Under the pieces are notes generated by a model. It worked only from the letters and a program-made list of their open reading frames with translations, was not told the DNA's origin and made no database searches. From contig NZ_JADYVE010000002.1 of assembly GCF_020193655.1 (NCBI RefSeq), forward strand, positions 124,001 through 188,000: a DNA stretch of 64,000 nt, written 5' to 3'. Positions 44,173-53,175 of the stretch are shown in pieces. A program made the translations under genes and the position numbers. The stretch is from Ensifer sp. IC3342 (lineage in GTDB: Bacteria; Pseudomonadota; Alphaproteobacteria; Rhizobiales; Rhizobiaceae). How positions within the stretch are numbered: position 1 is the stretch's first letter; every line of letters begins with the position of its first letter.

Positions 44173-45612
44173 ATGAACGATATGAGCCTCACCAATCTGC
44201 AAGCGGGAAAGACGACGGTTAAGGCGGAAGCAGTCGATGCGCTGGCGGGGCAATTGCGCGGCCGCGTGCTCACCGAGAACGACGCGCCCTATGACGAGGC
44301 GCGTACGATCTGGAACGGGATGATCGACCGCAAGCCCGCGCTCATCGTGCAATGCGCCGGAGCCGCCGACGTCGTCAATGCGGTTCGTTTCGCGGCCGAA
44401 AACGGCCTGCTCGTTGCCGTGCGCGGCGGCGGGCATAACATCGCCGGCAACGCCGTCTGTGACGGCGGCCTGATGATCGATCTGTCGCCGATGAAGTCGG
44501 TGCGCGTTGACGTCGCGACGAAGCGGGCATGGGTCGAGCCGGGGGCGACGCTCGCCGATGTCGACAAGGAAACCCAGGCTTTCCGGCTGGTGCTTCCGAC
44601 CGGCATCAATTCGACAACCGGCATTGCCGGCTTGACCCTTGGCGGCGGCTTCGGGTGGCTCACGCGCAAGTTCGGATTGACCTTGGACAACCTGCTTTCG
44701 GTCGATGTGGTGACGGCGAATGGCGAGCTTGTGCGCGCCAGCCCTACGGAGCATCGCGACCTGTTCTGGGCGCTACGCGGCGGCGGGGGGAATTTCGGCG
44801 TCGTCACGGCTTTCGAATTCCAACTCCACGAACTTGACACACAGGTCCTCGCGGGTCTCGTCGTTCACCCCTTCGCGGATGCGCAAGCGGTCCTTCAGCA
44901 ATACCGCGAGGCGCTCGAGACGGCGCCCGACGAACTTACCTGCTGGGCAGTGATGCGGCAGGCGCCGCCGCTGCCGTTCCTTCCAGAGGAATGGCACGGG
45001 AAGGAAATTCTCGTTCTGGCCATGTGCTACTCCGGCGATATCGCGGCCGGGGGGCAGGCAACCGCTGCCTTGCGCGCGATCGGCAATCCGATCGCCGATG
45101 TCGTTGGTCCCAGTCCTTTCGTAGGTTGGCAGCAGGCGTTCGATCCTTTGCTCACGCCAGGCGCTCGCAACTACTGGAAGAGCCATGATTTCATGGAACT
45201 GTCCGATACGACGATCGGCATCCTGCTGGAAGCCATTCGTCAATTGCCGGGACCGGAATGCGAAATCTTCATCGGCCACGTCGGCGGTGCGGCCGGCCGC
45301 GTCGCTGCAGAGGAGACAGCTTTCCCACAGCGCAGTTCCCATTTCGTCATGAACGTTCATGCCCGGTGGCGCGAACCGGAAATGGACCAGGTCTGCATAG
45401 ACTGGGCGCGCCGTCTTTTCGAGGCGGCCAAACCTTATGCGGCCGGAACGGCCTATATCAATTTCATGCCGGCCGACGAGGTCGACCGCGTCGAGACCGC
45501 CTATGGCAGCAATTACGGGCGGCTTGTCGAGGTCAAGCGGCGATACGATCCGCAAAACCTGTTCCGCATGAACCAGAACGTGAGGCCGATCGAGGAACGA
45601 GGGGCGGCATAA
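44173..45612 (+). CDS. FAD-binding oxidoreductase (BBE/PCMH family)
   Basis: 479 residues. FAD domain with the covalent-type His in VRGGGHNIAGNAV, PTGINSTTGIAGLTLGGGFGWLTRKFG (cited in part), and LRGGGGNFGVVTAFEFQL. The C-terminal BBE motif is NFMPADEVDRVETAYGSNY...RYDPQNLFRMNQN. Members oxidise sugars, alkaloids or related alcohols with O2. The start at 44173 follows GGGAGGAGCG; the open frame upstream to 44053 is non-family. The substrate is unknown. Confidence 0.9.
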   Translation: MNDMSLTNLQAGKTTVKAEAVDALAGQLRGRVLTENDAPYDEARTIWNGMIDRKPALIVQCAGAADVVNAVRFAAENGLLVAVRGGGHNIAGNAVCDGGLMIDLSPMKSVRVDVATKRAWVEPGATLADVDKETQAFRLVLPTGINSTTGIAGLTLGGGFGWLTRKFGLTLDNLLSVDVVTANGELVRASPTEHRDLFWALRGGGGNFGVVTAFEFQLHELDTQVLAGLVVHPFADAQAVLQQYREALETAPDELTCWAVMRQAPPLPFLPEEWHGKEILVLAMCYSGDIAAGGQATAALRAIGNPIADVVGPSPFVGWQQAFDPLLTPGARNYWKSHDFMELSDTTIGILLEAIRQLPGPECEIFIGHVGGAAGRVAAEETAFPQRSSHFVMNVHARWREPEMDQVCIDWARRLFEAAKPYAAGTAYINFMPADEVDRVETAYGSNYGRLVEVKRRYDPQNLFRMNQNVRPIEERGAA

Positions 45613-45758
45613 TCTCCGCCTCGATAGAAGGCAGGCTTCGGCCATGCGTGAACAAGCGCGGGGCCGGTCGATTGTCGTAACGGCAGAACAAGTGACATAG
45701 GGAGTTGCCACTGTGATTGGCCGAGGGCGATGTGGCGTCCTGGCAGGGAGGGGGTTAC

Positions 45759-47099
45759 ATGGGGGAACGGTCGGTCGATGGCCTGTTTCGGCGCGCGGCA
45801 GAACATGCCGTGCGCTTCCGCGATGGGACATCCGAGATTCCGCAAAAACCGCGGGTTTCCTATCTCGCATCACTGGAGGAATTTCGCGAGCCGCTGCCGA
45901 TTGAGGGGTGCGCCGGTCCTGGTGTCATCGACGAGCTTGTGGCGAAGGCGGAGCCGGGACTTCACACGATGACGGGTCCGCGCTTCTTCGGCTGGGTCAT
46001 CGGCGGGTCGCATCCGGTGGGTGTCGCCGCCGACTGGCTGACGAGCGCCTGGGGCCAGAATAGCGGCAACCACCACGCGACACCGGCTGCCGCAGCCGCC
46101 GAGGCGGTTGCCGGCAACTGGCTGCTCGACCTTCTCGATCTGCCGAGAGAGAGTTCCATCGGTTTCGTTACCGGCGCGACGGTCGCCAACTTTGTCTGCC
46201 TCGCCGCAGCACGCGGCGATGTGCTGCGAAAGGCTGGCTGGGATGTCGAAGGGCAGGGCCTGTTCGGCGCACCGCCAATCACTGTCCTGATTGGGGATGA
46301 TGCCCATGCCACGGTTTTCTCTGCTCTGCAGTTTCTCGGCCTCGGGCACGACCGGGTTGTCCGCGTGAAGACCGATGATGCCGGCCGCCTTGTGGTGTCC
46401 GATTTCGTCGATGCGGCTGGCAAGGTTTCCGGCCCCTGCATTGCCATCCTTCAGGCGGGGCAGATCAATACCGGTGCATTCGATGATTTCGACCGCATCA
46501 TCCCTATCGCCAGGGACATCGGTGCCTGGGTTCATGTCGACGGCGCGTTCGGCCTTTGGGCGCGCGCCTGCCCGCAGAGAAGCGGACTCGCCAAGGGCGT
46601 CGACGGCGCCGATTCGTGGGCGACCGACGGTCACAAATGGCTGCAGACGCCCTATGACTGCGGCTATGCCATCGTTCGCGACGAAGAGGCGCATCGCCGT
46701 GCGATGACGATCGCGGCGAGCTACCTGCCACCGAGCTACGAGGGCGAGCGGGATCCGAGCCATTTCGTGCCCGAATTGTCGCGTCGTGCGCGCGGCTTTG
46801 CCACCTGGGCAATGATCAAGCATCTCGGGCGTGACGGGATCGCCGCCATGGTCGAACGTCACTGCCGGATCGCCCATGCAATGGCCGAAAGGCTGAGGTC
46901 GGTGGAGGGAATCGCGGTACTGAACGACGTGGTGCTCAACCAGATCCTCGTGCGGTTCGGTGCGAAACACCCGGACGACGAGGCCGACCGGTTCACGCAG
47001 CGGACGATCGAGCGGATACAGGCCGACGGTGTCTGCTTCTGCGGCGGCGCCATCTGGCGTGGTCGCAAGGTCATGCGGGTATCGGTGATCTCGTGGTAG
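45759..47099 (+). CDS. Pyridoxal-dependent decarboxylase (group II), C-terminus truncated by an amber codon
   Basis: 446 residues to a TAG at 47097. PLP-enzyme landmarks: NNHHATPAA (as GQNSGNHHATPAAAAAEAV), GFVTGATVANFVCLAAAR, WVHVDGAFGLWARA, and the Schiff-base Lys in WATDGHKWLQTPYD. Relatives decarboxylate aromatic amino acids or glutamate, or cleave related substrates. After SVISW the frame continues as TDDLAGNVAADAIIAAWRVV and on to a TAA at 47190-47192, which reads like the missing C-terminal helix. The TAG therefore probably arose from CAG or TGG and removes about 31 residues. It may still be active. The start at 45759 follows GGGAGGGGG. Confidence 0.85.
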   Translation: MGERSVDGLFRRAAEHAVRFRDGTSEIPQKPRVSYLASLEEFREPLPIEGCAGPGVIDELVAKAEPGLHTMTGPRFFGWVIGGSHPVGVAADWLTSAWGQNSGNHHATPAAAAAEAVAGNWLLDLLDLPRESSIGFVTGATVANFVCLAAARGDVLRKAGWDVEGQGLFGAPPITVLIGDDAHATVFSALQFLGLGHDRVVRVKTDDAGRLVVSDFVDAAGKVSGPCIAILQAGQINTGAFDDFDRIIPIARDIGAWVHVDGAFGLWARACPQRSGLAKGVDGADSWATDGHKWLQTPYDCGYAIVRDEEAHRRAMTIAASYLPPSYEGERDPSHFVPELSRRARGFATWAMIKHLGRDGIAAMVERHCRIAHAMAERLRSVEGIAVLNDVVLNQILVRFGAKHPDDEADRFTQRTIERIQADGVCFCGGAIWRGRKVMRVSVISW

Positions 47100-47233
47100 A
47101 CCGACGATCTCGCCGGGAATGTTGCGGCAGACGCGATCATCGCGGCCTGGCGAGTAGTGCTTCGGGAGGGTGAGGCCTCGGCCTCTGCGTAAGTTTCACA
47201 CTATGCGGCGTTCAGAGGAATCCGAAACGCGCT

Positions 47234-47767
47234 ATGCAGCTAACCATCCGCACAGCAGTGTCGGCTGACGACTACGGCGCCTTTGGCGCACTGATCCGGG
47301 AGTATACGGACTGGTGCCGGGCTCGCTACGCGCATGACCGCTGGTTTGTGGACGCGGCGTTCGGCCATCAATCGCTCGACGCCGAACTACAGAATTTGCC
47401 GGCGGCGTACGGGCCACCGAACGGAAAAATGCTTCTTGCCGCAATCGGCGACCAGATCCATGGCGCGTGCGCCTACCGCAGGCTTTCCGACGAGATTTGT
47501 GAAATGAAGCGGCTTTTCGTTCCGGCGCGCTTTCAGGGGCATGGCATCGGCAGGCGGCTGGGCGAGGCGATCATGGCTGCGGCGAGCGCCGACGGCTATA
47601 CGCTGATGCGGCTCGACACGGCCAGCCGCCTGACGGAGGCGATCGCCTTGTACAAGTCGCTCGGGTTCCGCGACTGTGCTCCCTACGATCAATATCCGGA
47701 TGACCTCATGCCCCATATCGTCTTCATGGAGCGTGAGCTCGGCGAGCCGCGTTCAACCTCTGATTAA
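47234..47767 (+). CDS. GNAT-family N-acetyltransferase
   Basis: 177 residues. Acetyl-CoA motif A: EMKRLFVPARFQGHGIGRRLGEAIM (cited in part), with Q/RxxGxG as FQGHGIGRRL; then DTASRLTEAIALYKSLGFRDC. The acceptor is unknown. Its 3' end overlaps the convergent MarR-type gene by 15 bases. Confidence 0.88.
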   Translation: MQLTIRTAVSADDYGAFGALIREYTDWCRARYAHDRWFVDAAFGHQSLDAELQNLPAAYGPPNGKMLLAAIGDQIHGACAYRRLSDEICEMKRLFVPARFQGHGIGRRLGEAIMAAASADGYTLMRLDTASRLTEAIALYKSLGFRDCAPYDQYPDDLMPHIVFMERELGEPRSTSD

Positions 47768-48214
47768 CGCCTCCGTCTCTTCCGCCAGACGGCGTGCGAG
47801 GTCGTGGGAAAAGTGCGCGGCCAGCCTTTCCTGGGCGTGACGCCAGACCGGGATTGCCGCCTCAAGCCTTTGAGCGCCGGCCTCTGTCAGCCACACGGCG
47901 CGGCGACGCAAATCGGCCTCGACCACGGCGATCTCGATCAAGCCTTCATTCTCGAGCGTGCGCAGGTTCCGCGAAAGGGTGGATTGGTCAAGCCCGCTGC
48001 GCCGCGCCAGGGCGCCGAGCGTGTCGTCGGATGCCGCCGCGATCTGCGCCATCAGACCGAGTTGCGCGACGCTGAGTCCGCATCCCGCCATTTCGCGATC
48101 CATGAACTGGGTAATGCGCCGGGCAGCGAGCCGGCTGTTCAGACCGGCGCAGGTGTCTACCAGGGTAATGGCGTCGCTGCGGAGCGATTTTGGCGGTTGC
48201 TTCGTCTTTCCCAT
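47753..48214 (-). CDS. MarR-family transcriptional regulator
   Basis: 153 residues from ATG 48214. Winged helix-turn-helix: SVAQLGLMAQIAAASDDTLG, ALARRSGLDQSTLSRNLRTLENEGLI (cited in part). The upstream region carries two palindromes next to the start. Alternative in-frame ATGs (for example 48247, MYLHTMYMHTIMGK) would place the palindrome inside the gene, so the shorter form is preferred; no start has a strong ribosome site. Divergent from the DUF488 gene. Confidence 0.85.
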   Translation of the reverse strand: MGKTKQPPKSLRSDAITLVDTCAGLNSRLAARRITQFMDREMAGCGLSVAQLGLMAQIAAASDDTLGALARRSGLDQSTLSRNLRTLENEGLIEIAVVEADLRRRAVWLTEAGAQRLEAAIPVWRHAQERLAAHFSHDLARRLAEETEALIRG

Positions 48215-48217
48215 AAT

Positions 48218-48240
48218 TGTATGCATATACATAGTATGTA
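48218..48240. promoter_or_regulatory. MarR-type operator between the MarR and DUF488 genes
   Basis: Two overlapping palindromes: TGTAT-GCAT-ATACA (48218-48231) and TACATA-G-TATGTA (48228-48240). They lie 4 bases before the MarR start and 22 bases before the DUF488 start, ideal for control of both divergent genes. Confidence 0.6.
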
Positions 48241-48261
48241 GATACATGGAAAGCTTTTCTG

Positions 48262-48639
48262 ATGACCTTGCTGAAATTGAAGCGTGTCTACGAGGCGCCG
48301 GAGGCGAGCGACGGCACGCGCATCCTCGTCGACCGGCTTTGGCCACGCGGCATCGCTAAGGACAGGGCCGGGGTCGATCTCTGGCTGAAGGACATCGCGC
48401 CGAGCGATGCCTTGCGCAAACGCTTCCATGGCAAGCCGGATGCCTGGGAAGATTTCTGCACAACCTATGCGGCGGAACTGGAGGAAGCGGCGGCCCAGAC
48501 GGCGGTTCAGGAGCTTCAGGAGCATCTCGCAAAAGGGCCTGTGACGTTGCTTTATGCAGCGCGGAATGCGGAGAGGAATAATGCGGTGGCGCTGAAGGCA
48601 TGGCTCGAAGGGGGGCGGGGAGGGAACCAATCGCCATGA
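48262..48639 (+). CDS. DUF488 family protein (YeaO-like)
   Basis: 125 residues. Family motifs: LKRVYEAPEASDGTRILVDRLWPRGIAK (in parts: VYEAPEASDGTRILVDRLWPRG) and LLYAARNAERNNAVAL. The biochemical role is not established. It overlaps the next gene by four bases and is divergent from a MarR regulator, so expression is probably inducible. Confidence 0.88.
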   Translation: MTLLKLKRVYEAPEASDGTRILVDRLWPRGIAKDRAGVDLWLKDIAPSDALRKRFHGKPDAWEDFCTTYAAELEEAAAQTAVQELQEHLAKGPVTLLYAARNAERNNAVALKAWLEGGRGGNQSP

Positions 48640-49580
48640 GCGAGTTTCGGCGGAACATCTTGCACTGCATTGGCAACACGTCGCTGCTGGCGCTCCGGAA
48701 TATCGTTCCTGAAAACGGCGCGCGCATCTTGCTGAAGCTCGAAAGCGAGAACCCCACCGGCAGCATGAAGGACCGCATGGCACTCGCCATGATTGAGGCG
48801 GCGGAGGCGGACGGGCGCCTGAAGCCGGGCGGAGCGGTCGTCGAATATACCGGTGGCAGCACGGGTGTGTCGCTGTCGCTGGTCTGCGCCGTGAAAGGCC
48901 ATCCGCTCTATGTTGTGACCTCCGATGCCTTCGCCCAGGAAAAGCTTGACCACATGAAAATCCTCGGCGCCAAGCTTGAAATCGTGCCGAGTGATGGCGG
49001 CCGGATGACGGGAAAGCTGACGCGAGACATGATCGAGGCGGCGCGCATCATTGCGCTCGAGATCGGAGCCTTTTGGGCCGACCAGATGAAGAACGAGGAC
49101 CAGATCGTCGCCTATCATGCGATGGCGGAGGAAATCTGGGCCGATACGGCGGGGCGCATCGACGGTTTTGTCCAGAGCGTGGGAACGGCTGCATCCCTCC
49201 GTGGCATCGGCGAAGGCTTGCGCCGGCACAACGAGCAGGTTCGGGTCATCGCCGTGGAACCATCGGAATCCGCGGTTCTGTCGGGCGACGAGCCCGGTGC
49301 ACACAAGATCGATGGCGTGGGCGCCGGGTTCGTCGTGCCGCTCTGGCGCCACGACCTTGCTGACGAGATCGAGCGAGTCTCGACAGGCGAAGCAATCGCG
49401 ATGGCGATGCGACTCGCCCGCGAGGAGGGGTTGTTTGCCGGCACTTCGACCGGCGCCAACGTTATCGCAGCACTGCGACTGGCCGAACGGCTCGGGTCAG
49501 ACGCGACCATCGTCACGGTGATGTGCGATACAGGGATGAAGTATCTGCGGAATTACGGGGCGGCGCATCTGCCGGTTTGA
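48636..49580 (+). CDS. PLP-dependent cysteine synthase family protein
   Basis: 314 residues. Fold-type II PLP enzyme: IGNTSLLALRN, Schiff-base Lys in NPTGSMKDRMAL, GGSTGVSLSLVCAVKG, a phosphate-binding loop near QSVGTAASLRGIG, and GLFAGTSTGANVIAALRLA. Could be an O-acetylserine sulfhydrylase, cystathionine beta-synthase-like enzyme or another beta-replacing enzyme. Translationally coupled to the DUF488 gene (ATGA). Confidence 0.88.
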   Translation: MSEFRRNILHCIGNTSLLALRNIVPENGARILLKLESENPTGSMKDRMALAMIEAAEADGRLKPGGAVVEYTGGSTGVSLSLVCAVKGHPLYVVTSDAFAQEKLDHMKILGAKLEIVPSDGGRMTGKLTRDMIEAARIIALEIGAFWADQMKNEDQIVAYHAMAEEIWADTAGRIDGFVQSVGTAASLRGIGEGLRRHNEQVRVIAVEPSESAVLSGDEPGAHKIDGVGAGFVVPLWRHDLADEIERVSTGEAIAMAMRLAREEGLFAGTSTGANVIAALRLAERLGSDATIVTVMCDTGMKYLRNYGAAHLPV

Positions 49581-49590
49581 CTCCCGACGG

Positions 49591-50475
49591 TCACACCCGC
49601 ATCGCCTCGATCACGGCCCGCAGCCCGGCGGAAATGTTTCGGCGGCTCGGATAGTAGAGATAAAACCAGTCCTCCGGCGGGCACCATTCATCGAGGCAGC
49701 GGATCAGCCTGCCGTCGATGATCTCGCGTTGTGCGCGGTTTTCCCAGACATAGGCGAGCGCCACGCCAGAGAGCGCCACTTGGACCATGAGTTCCTCATC
49801 TTCGAGCGCGATCGGTCCGCTCGGGTGGAATGCGACAGCCTCGCCGCCGTGTTCGAATTCCCAGGGGTAGCGCACACCGCTCGGATACATGTTCTGGACG
49901 CAGACATGGTCCTTCAGTTCATGCGGCGTCTGCGGAATGCTCCGTTCGCGGAAGTAGTCCGGCGCGCCCACGACCGCGAAGCGCAGCCGAGGCCTGATCT
50001 TCACCGCCACCATGCCTTCCCGAAGGCTCTCGCCGAGGCGGACGCCGGCATCGAAACCTTCCTCGACGATATCCACCAGCCGGTCGGTCGCGGAGATCTC
50101 GAGTTGCAGATTGGGGTTGTCCCGGATGAGCGGCCCCATCACGCGTCCCAGGATGAAAGGCGCGATCGAATTCGGGACATTGATGCGCACCTTGCCGAAC
50201 GGCGTGTCGCGAAACCTGTTGAGTGCGTCGAGCGCCGATCCGATCTCACCGAAGGCCGGGGTGAGATGCGCTTGAAGCATCGTGCCGGCATCGGTCAGCG
50301 AGACGCTGCGGGTCGTGCGATTGAGCAGCCGAAGCCCGATCCGTTCCTCCAGGTTGCTGACGGCGTGGCTGATCGCCGAGGCCGTAACCCCACGTTCCTC
50401 AGCCGCCTTCCGGAAGCTTCGGTGTCGGGCGACGGCGTCGAAGGCCGCAAGTTCTGACAGATCGGTTGCGCGCAT
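49591..50475 (-). CDS. LysR-family transcriptional regulator
   Basis: 294 residues. Helix-turn-helix: [40 protein letters not shown] (cited in part: [18 protein letters not shown]). Substrate-binding domain follows. It is divergent from two tandem SDR genes (143-base gap) and likely controls them; LysR/SDR pairs of this kind are common. The effector is unknown. Confidence 0.9.
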   Translation of the reverse strand: MRATDLSELAAFDAVARHRSFRKAAEERGVTASAISHAVSNLEERIGLRLLNRTTRSVSLTDAGTMLQAHLTPAFGEIGSALDALNRFRDTPFGKVRINVPNSIAPFILGRVMGPLIRDNPNLQLEISATDRLVDIVEEGFDAGVRLGESLREGMVAVKIRPRLRFAVVGAPDYFRERSIPQTPHELKDHVCVQNMYPSGVRYPWEFEHGGEAVAFHPSGPIALEDEELMVQVALSGVALAYVWENRAQREIIDGRLIRCLDEWCPPEDWFYLYYPSRRNISAGLRAVIEAMRV

Positions 50476-50618
50476 AGATGAATCTTACTCAGCATTATTG
50501 AGAGAATTTCCATTCTAATCACGCAAATCGAATTGCGCCATTCTCCCCTTGTCGCCACGGGCAAGTCGGCCCCGGCCTCGAGGACCTGATCCTCATCCGA
50601 TCAAGGAAGGAGTTCGCA

Positions 50619-51464
50619 ATGGCACAGACATGGTTCATCACAGGCTGCTCGACCGGTTTCGGCCGCGCGCTCGCAGAGCACGTCATCGCGCTCGGCCACA
50701 ATGTCGTCGTCACCGCTCGTGATGCGGCGCAGGTTGCCGATCTATCGGCCCTCGCGCCGGACCGCACGCTCGCTCTCGCGCTTGACGTGACGAGAACAGA
50801 CGAAATTGCCTTGGCGACGCGCGCCGCCGAGCAGCGCTTCGGCCATATCGACGTTCTCGTCAATAATGCCGGTGTCGGTTACTTCGGCGCCTTCGAGGAG
50901 AGCGACATGGATGCGGTCCGCGCCATGTTCGAGGTGAATGTCTGGGGCCTCGCCAACATGACGCGCGCGGCCCTGCCTGGCATGCGCCGGCGCCGCTCGG
51001 GCACGATCGTCAACATTTCTTCGATCGGCGGGCTGCGGTCGGTACCGTCGCTGAGCTTCTACGCGGCCTCGAAATTCGCTGTCGAAGCCTTATCCGAGGG
51101 GCTGTCGAAAGAGACCGAGCCACTCGGCATCAAGGTGCTCATTGTCGAGCCCGGCCCCTTCCGCACCGATTGGGCGGGACGCTCCGCCGGCGAGGCCACC
51201 GTCTCGATCAACGACTACGAGGACACGGCGGGTGCCGTCTGGCGCCGGATCAGGGGTTACAGGGGCAAGCAGCCCGGCGATCCCGAACGGGCCGCGCGTG
51301 CGATCGTCATGGCGGTCAATGCCGCCGAACCGCCGCTGCGGCTGCTGCTCGGCCGCGAGGCTCTCGCCGGCGCTCGGGCGAAGCTCGATGCCTTGCGCAA
51401 GGATTTCGATGCCTGGGCCGAAGTGACTGAAGGGGCCGACTTCCCGGCCGCCGAATCGAACTGA
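50619..51464 (+). CDS. SDR-family oxidoreductase (first of tandem pair)
   Basis: 281 residues. ITGCSTGFGRALAEHVIALG cofactor motif, LVNNAGVGYFGAFEE, catalytic Ser in NISSIGGLRSV and Tyr-x3-Lys in FYAASKFAVEALSEGL. AAGGAAGGAG lies before the ATG at 50619. About 40-50% similar by eye to the next gene, so the pair probably arose by duplication. Substrate not known. Confidence 0.9.
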   Translation: MAQTWFITGCSTGFGRALAEHVIALGHNVVVTARDAAQVADLSALAPDRTLALALDVTRTDEIALATRAAEQRFGHIDVLVNNAGVGYFGAFEESDMDAVRAMFEVNVWGLANMTRAALPGMRRRRSGTIVNISSIGGLRSVPSLSFYAASKFAVEALSEGLSKETEPLGIKVLIVEPGPFRTDWAGRSAGEATVSINDYEDTAGAVWRRIRGYRGKQPGDPERAARAIVMAVNAAEPPLRLLLGREALAGARAKLDALRKDFDAWAEVTEGADFPAAESN

Positions 51465-51513
51465 TTGAAACTCGAAGAGAACATCCAACTCAACTCAAGG
51501 AAAGGATATTTCC

Positions 51514-52356
51514 ATGCGTATCTGGTTCATCACAGGTGCCTCCCGCGGCTTCGGCGCGCTGATCACGAAGGAGGCACTCAGTGCCGGAGATGCGGTGGTT
51601 GCCACGGCGCGCCGCGTCGAATCCCTCGATACCCTCGGCCAGCACGAAAATCTGCTTAAGTTGGCCCTCGACGTCACCAATGAGGAACAGGCCCGGGCGG
51701 CAGCCGCGGCAGCGGTAGAGCACTTCGGCCGGATCGACGTCCTGCTCAACAATGCCGGCTACGGCTTGCTCGGAGCCGTCGAGGAGGCAACCGCGGACGA
51801 AATCGAGAAGATCTATCGCACCAATGTCTTCGGCGTTCTCGCCGTCACCCGTGCTGTGCTGCCGCAGATGCGGAGCCAGCGCTCGGGCCATATCATCAAC
51901 ATCTCGTCGATCGGCGGCTATACCGCCTTTACCGGCTGGGGCGTCTACGGTTCGACCAAATTCGCGATCGAGGGGCTTACCGAGGCTCTTGCGCAGGAAT
52001 TGGCGCCGATCGGCATCAAGGCGACGGTGGTCGAGCCGGGTTTCTTCCGCACCGACTTCCTGGACGAGCAGTCGTTGGCGGTGAGCCCGCTGTCGATCTC
52101 GGACTATAGCGAGACCGTTGGCGCCATGCGTGAATTCGCCAAGACGGCAAACCATGCTCAACCCGGCGACCCGGCAAGGCTTGCAAAGGCCATGGTCGAA
52201 CTCGCCCATGCCGACAACCCGCCGCTGCGCATGCCGTTCGGAAGCGACACGGTTGCCGCAATTGAAGCCAAGAACGCGCATGTGGCAGGCGAACTCGCGG
52301 CTTGGCGGGAACTCGCGGTGTCGACGGATTTTCCGAAGGAAAGTGCATCCGCCTAA
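51514..52356 (+). CDS. SDR-family oxidoreductase (second of tandem pair)
   Basis: 280 residues. ITGASRGFGALITKEALSAGD, LLNNAGYGLLGAVEEA, NISSIGGYTAFTGWG, and catalytic YGSTKFAIEGLTEAL. It shares the motif spacing and the C-terminal RMPFGSDTV region with its neighbour upstream, 49 bases away. AAAGGA precedes the ATG. A terminator follows. Confidence 0.9.
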   Translation: MRIWFITGASRGFGALITKEALSAGDAVVATARRVESLDTLGQHENLLKLALDVTNEEQARAAAAAAVEHFGRIDVLLNNAGYGLLGAVEEATADEIEKIYRTNVFGVLAVTRAVLPQMRSQRSGHIINISSIGGYTAFTGWGVYGSTKFAIEGLTEALAQELAPIGIKATVVEPGFFRTDFLDEQSLAVSPLSISDYSETVGAMREFAKTANHAQPGDPARLAKAMVELAHADNPPLRMPFGSDTVAAIEAKNAHVAGELAAWRELAVSTDFPKESASA

Positions 52357-52389
52357 CGACCGGCGGAATTGCGTAGTTTCAAAGATCTG

Positions 52390-52430
52390 AAGGCCGGTGG
52401 CTGCGCGAAGCGGTCACCGGCCTTTGCTTT
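52390..52430 (+). terminator. Rho-independent terminator after the SDR pair
   Basis: AAGGCCGGTG (52390-52399) pairs with CACCGGCCTT (52415-52424), 10-bp stem and 15-base loop, then TGCTTTT. Confidence 0.75.
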
Positions 52431-52440
52431 TGCGAATACC

Positions 52441-52487
52441 GCTGCAGCGTTCTTTGCGCGCCTGAAATGACGCGTGGCGCTGTCGTG
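52441..52487. repeat. RIME-like palindromic repeat, copy D (partial)
   Basis: GCTGCAGCGTTCTTTGCGCG ... TGAAATGACGCGTGGCGCTG, the same hairpin unit as in copies A-C, shortened and diverged. The flanking gap (52357-52607) shows no gene. Confidence 0.6.
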
Positions 52488-52607
52488 GCGCCTGTAGAAT
52501 TGAAGTCGTGCCGGCGGCTGCCACGACCATTCGTCGTTGACTTCGCAGGTGATGAGAGGAAAATATCTCTCCTGATACGTCACTACGCAACATTGAGGGT
52601 GCCTACG

Positions 52608-53078
52608 ATGACGATCGCAAGAAAGCTTCAGGACTACATCGAAGGCGAGGGTGTGGCCTATGACACCGTCGCTCATCACCGCACGGCAACCACCAGCCAG
52701 TCGGCGCAGGCGGCGCATGTTCCGGGTAGCAGGCTGGCCAAGTCCGTGGTCGTGCATCACGAAATGGGATACTTTCTCGCCGTTGTTCCGAGCACGCATC
52801 GGATCGAGCTCTCCACGTTGCAGGACGTGATGAACAGGCGCCTTGGCCTCGCCTCGGAGGAGGAGGTCAGCACGCTTTTCGCCGACTGCGACACCGGAGC
52901 GGTGCCGCCCATCGGATCGGCCTACAATGTGCCGGTGGTCCTGGACGAAAGTCTCGGCAACGTCAGCGACGTCTATTTCGAAGGCGGCGACCACAAAACA
53001 CTGGTGCATGTCAGCGGACAAAACTTCCGCAGCCTGATGAAGGATGCGCAGGTCGCCCGCTTCAGCCATCCGTCATAA
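52608..53078 (+). CDS. Aminoacyl-tRNA deacylase, YbaK/ProX-like editing domain
   Basis: 156 residues from MTIARKLQDYIEGEGVAYDT. YbaK-fold motifs: ARLAKSVVVHHEMGYFLAVVP (as GSRLAKSVVVHH), RRLGLASEEEVSTLFADCD, TGAVPPIGSAYNVPVVLDESL. Family members hydrolyse mischarged tRNAs such as Cys- or Ala-tRNA(Pro). An open frame upstream to 52467 overlaps the repeat and is not conserved. Likely single-gene transcript. Confidence 0.85.
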   Translation: MTIARKLQDYIEGEGVAYDTVAHHRTATTSQSAQAAHVPGSRLAKSVVVHHEMGYFLAVVPSTHRIELSTLQDVMNRRLGLASEEEVSTLFADCDTGAVPPIGSAYNVPVVLDESLGNVSDVYFEGGDHKTLVHVSGQNFRSLMKDAQVARFSHPS

Positions 53079-53175
53079 GGGTCACGATCTCCGGACTCGC
53101 AACCGGACGCCGAACTGGCGGTTTCGGGGCCGACCGCGCGTGTATGACGCGGCGCAGGGCAGCGCCGCGGAGCCG

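Noticed and set aside
46859-47140. 93-codon minus-strand frame across the decarboxylase stop codon
   Set aside because: It is antisense to the decarboxylase coding region and has no recognisable domain or ribosome site.
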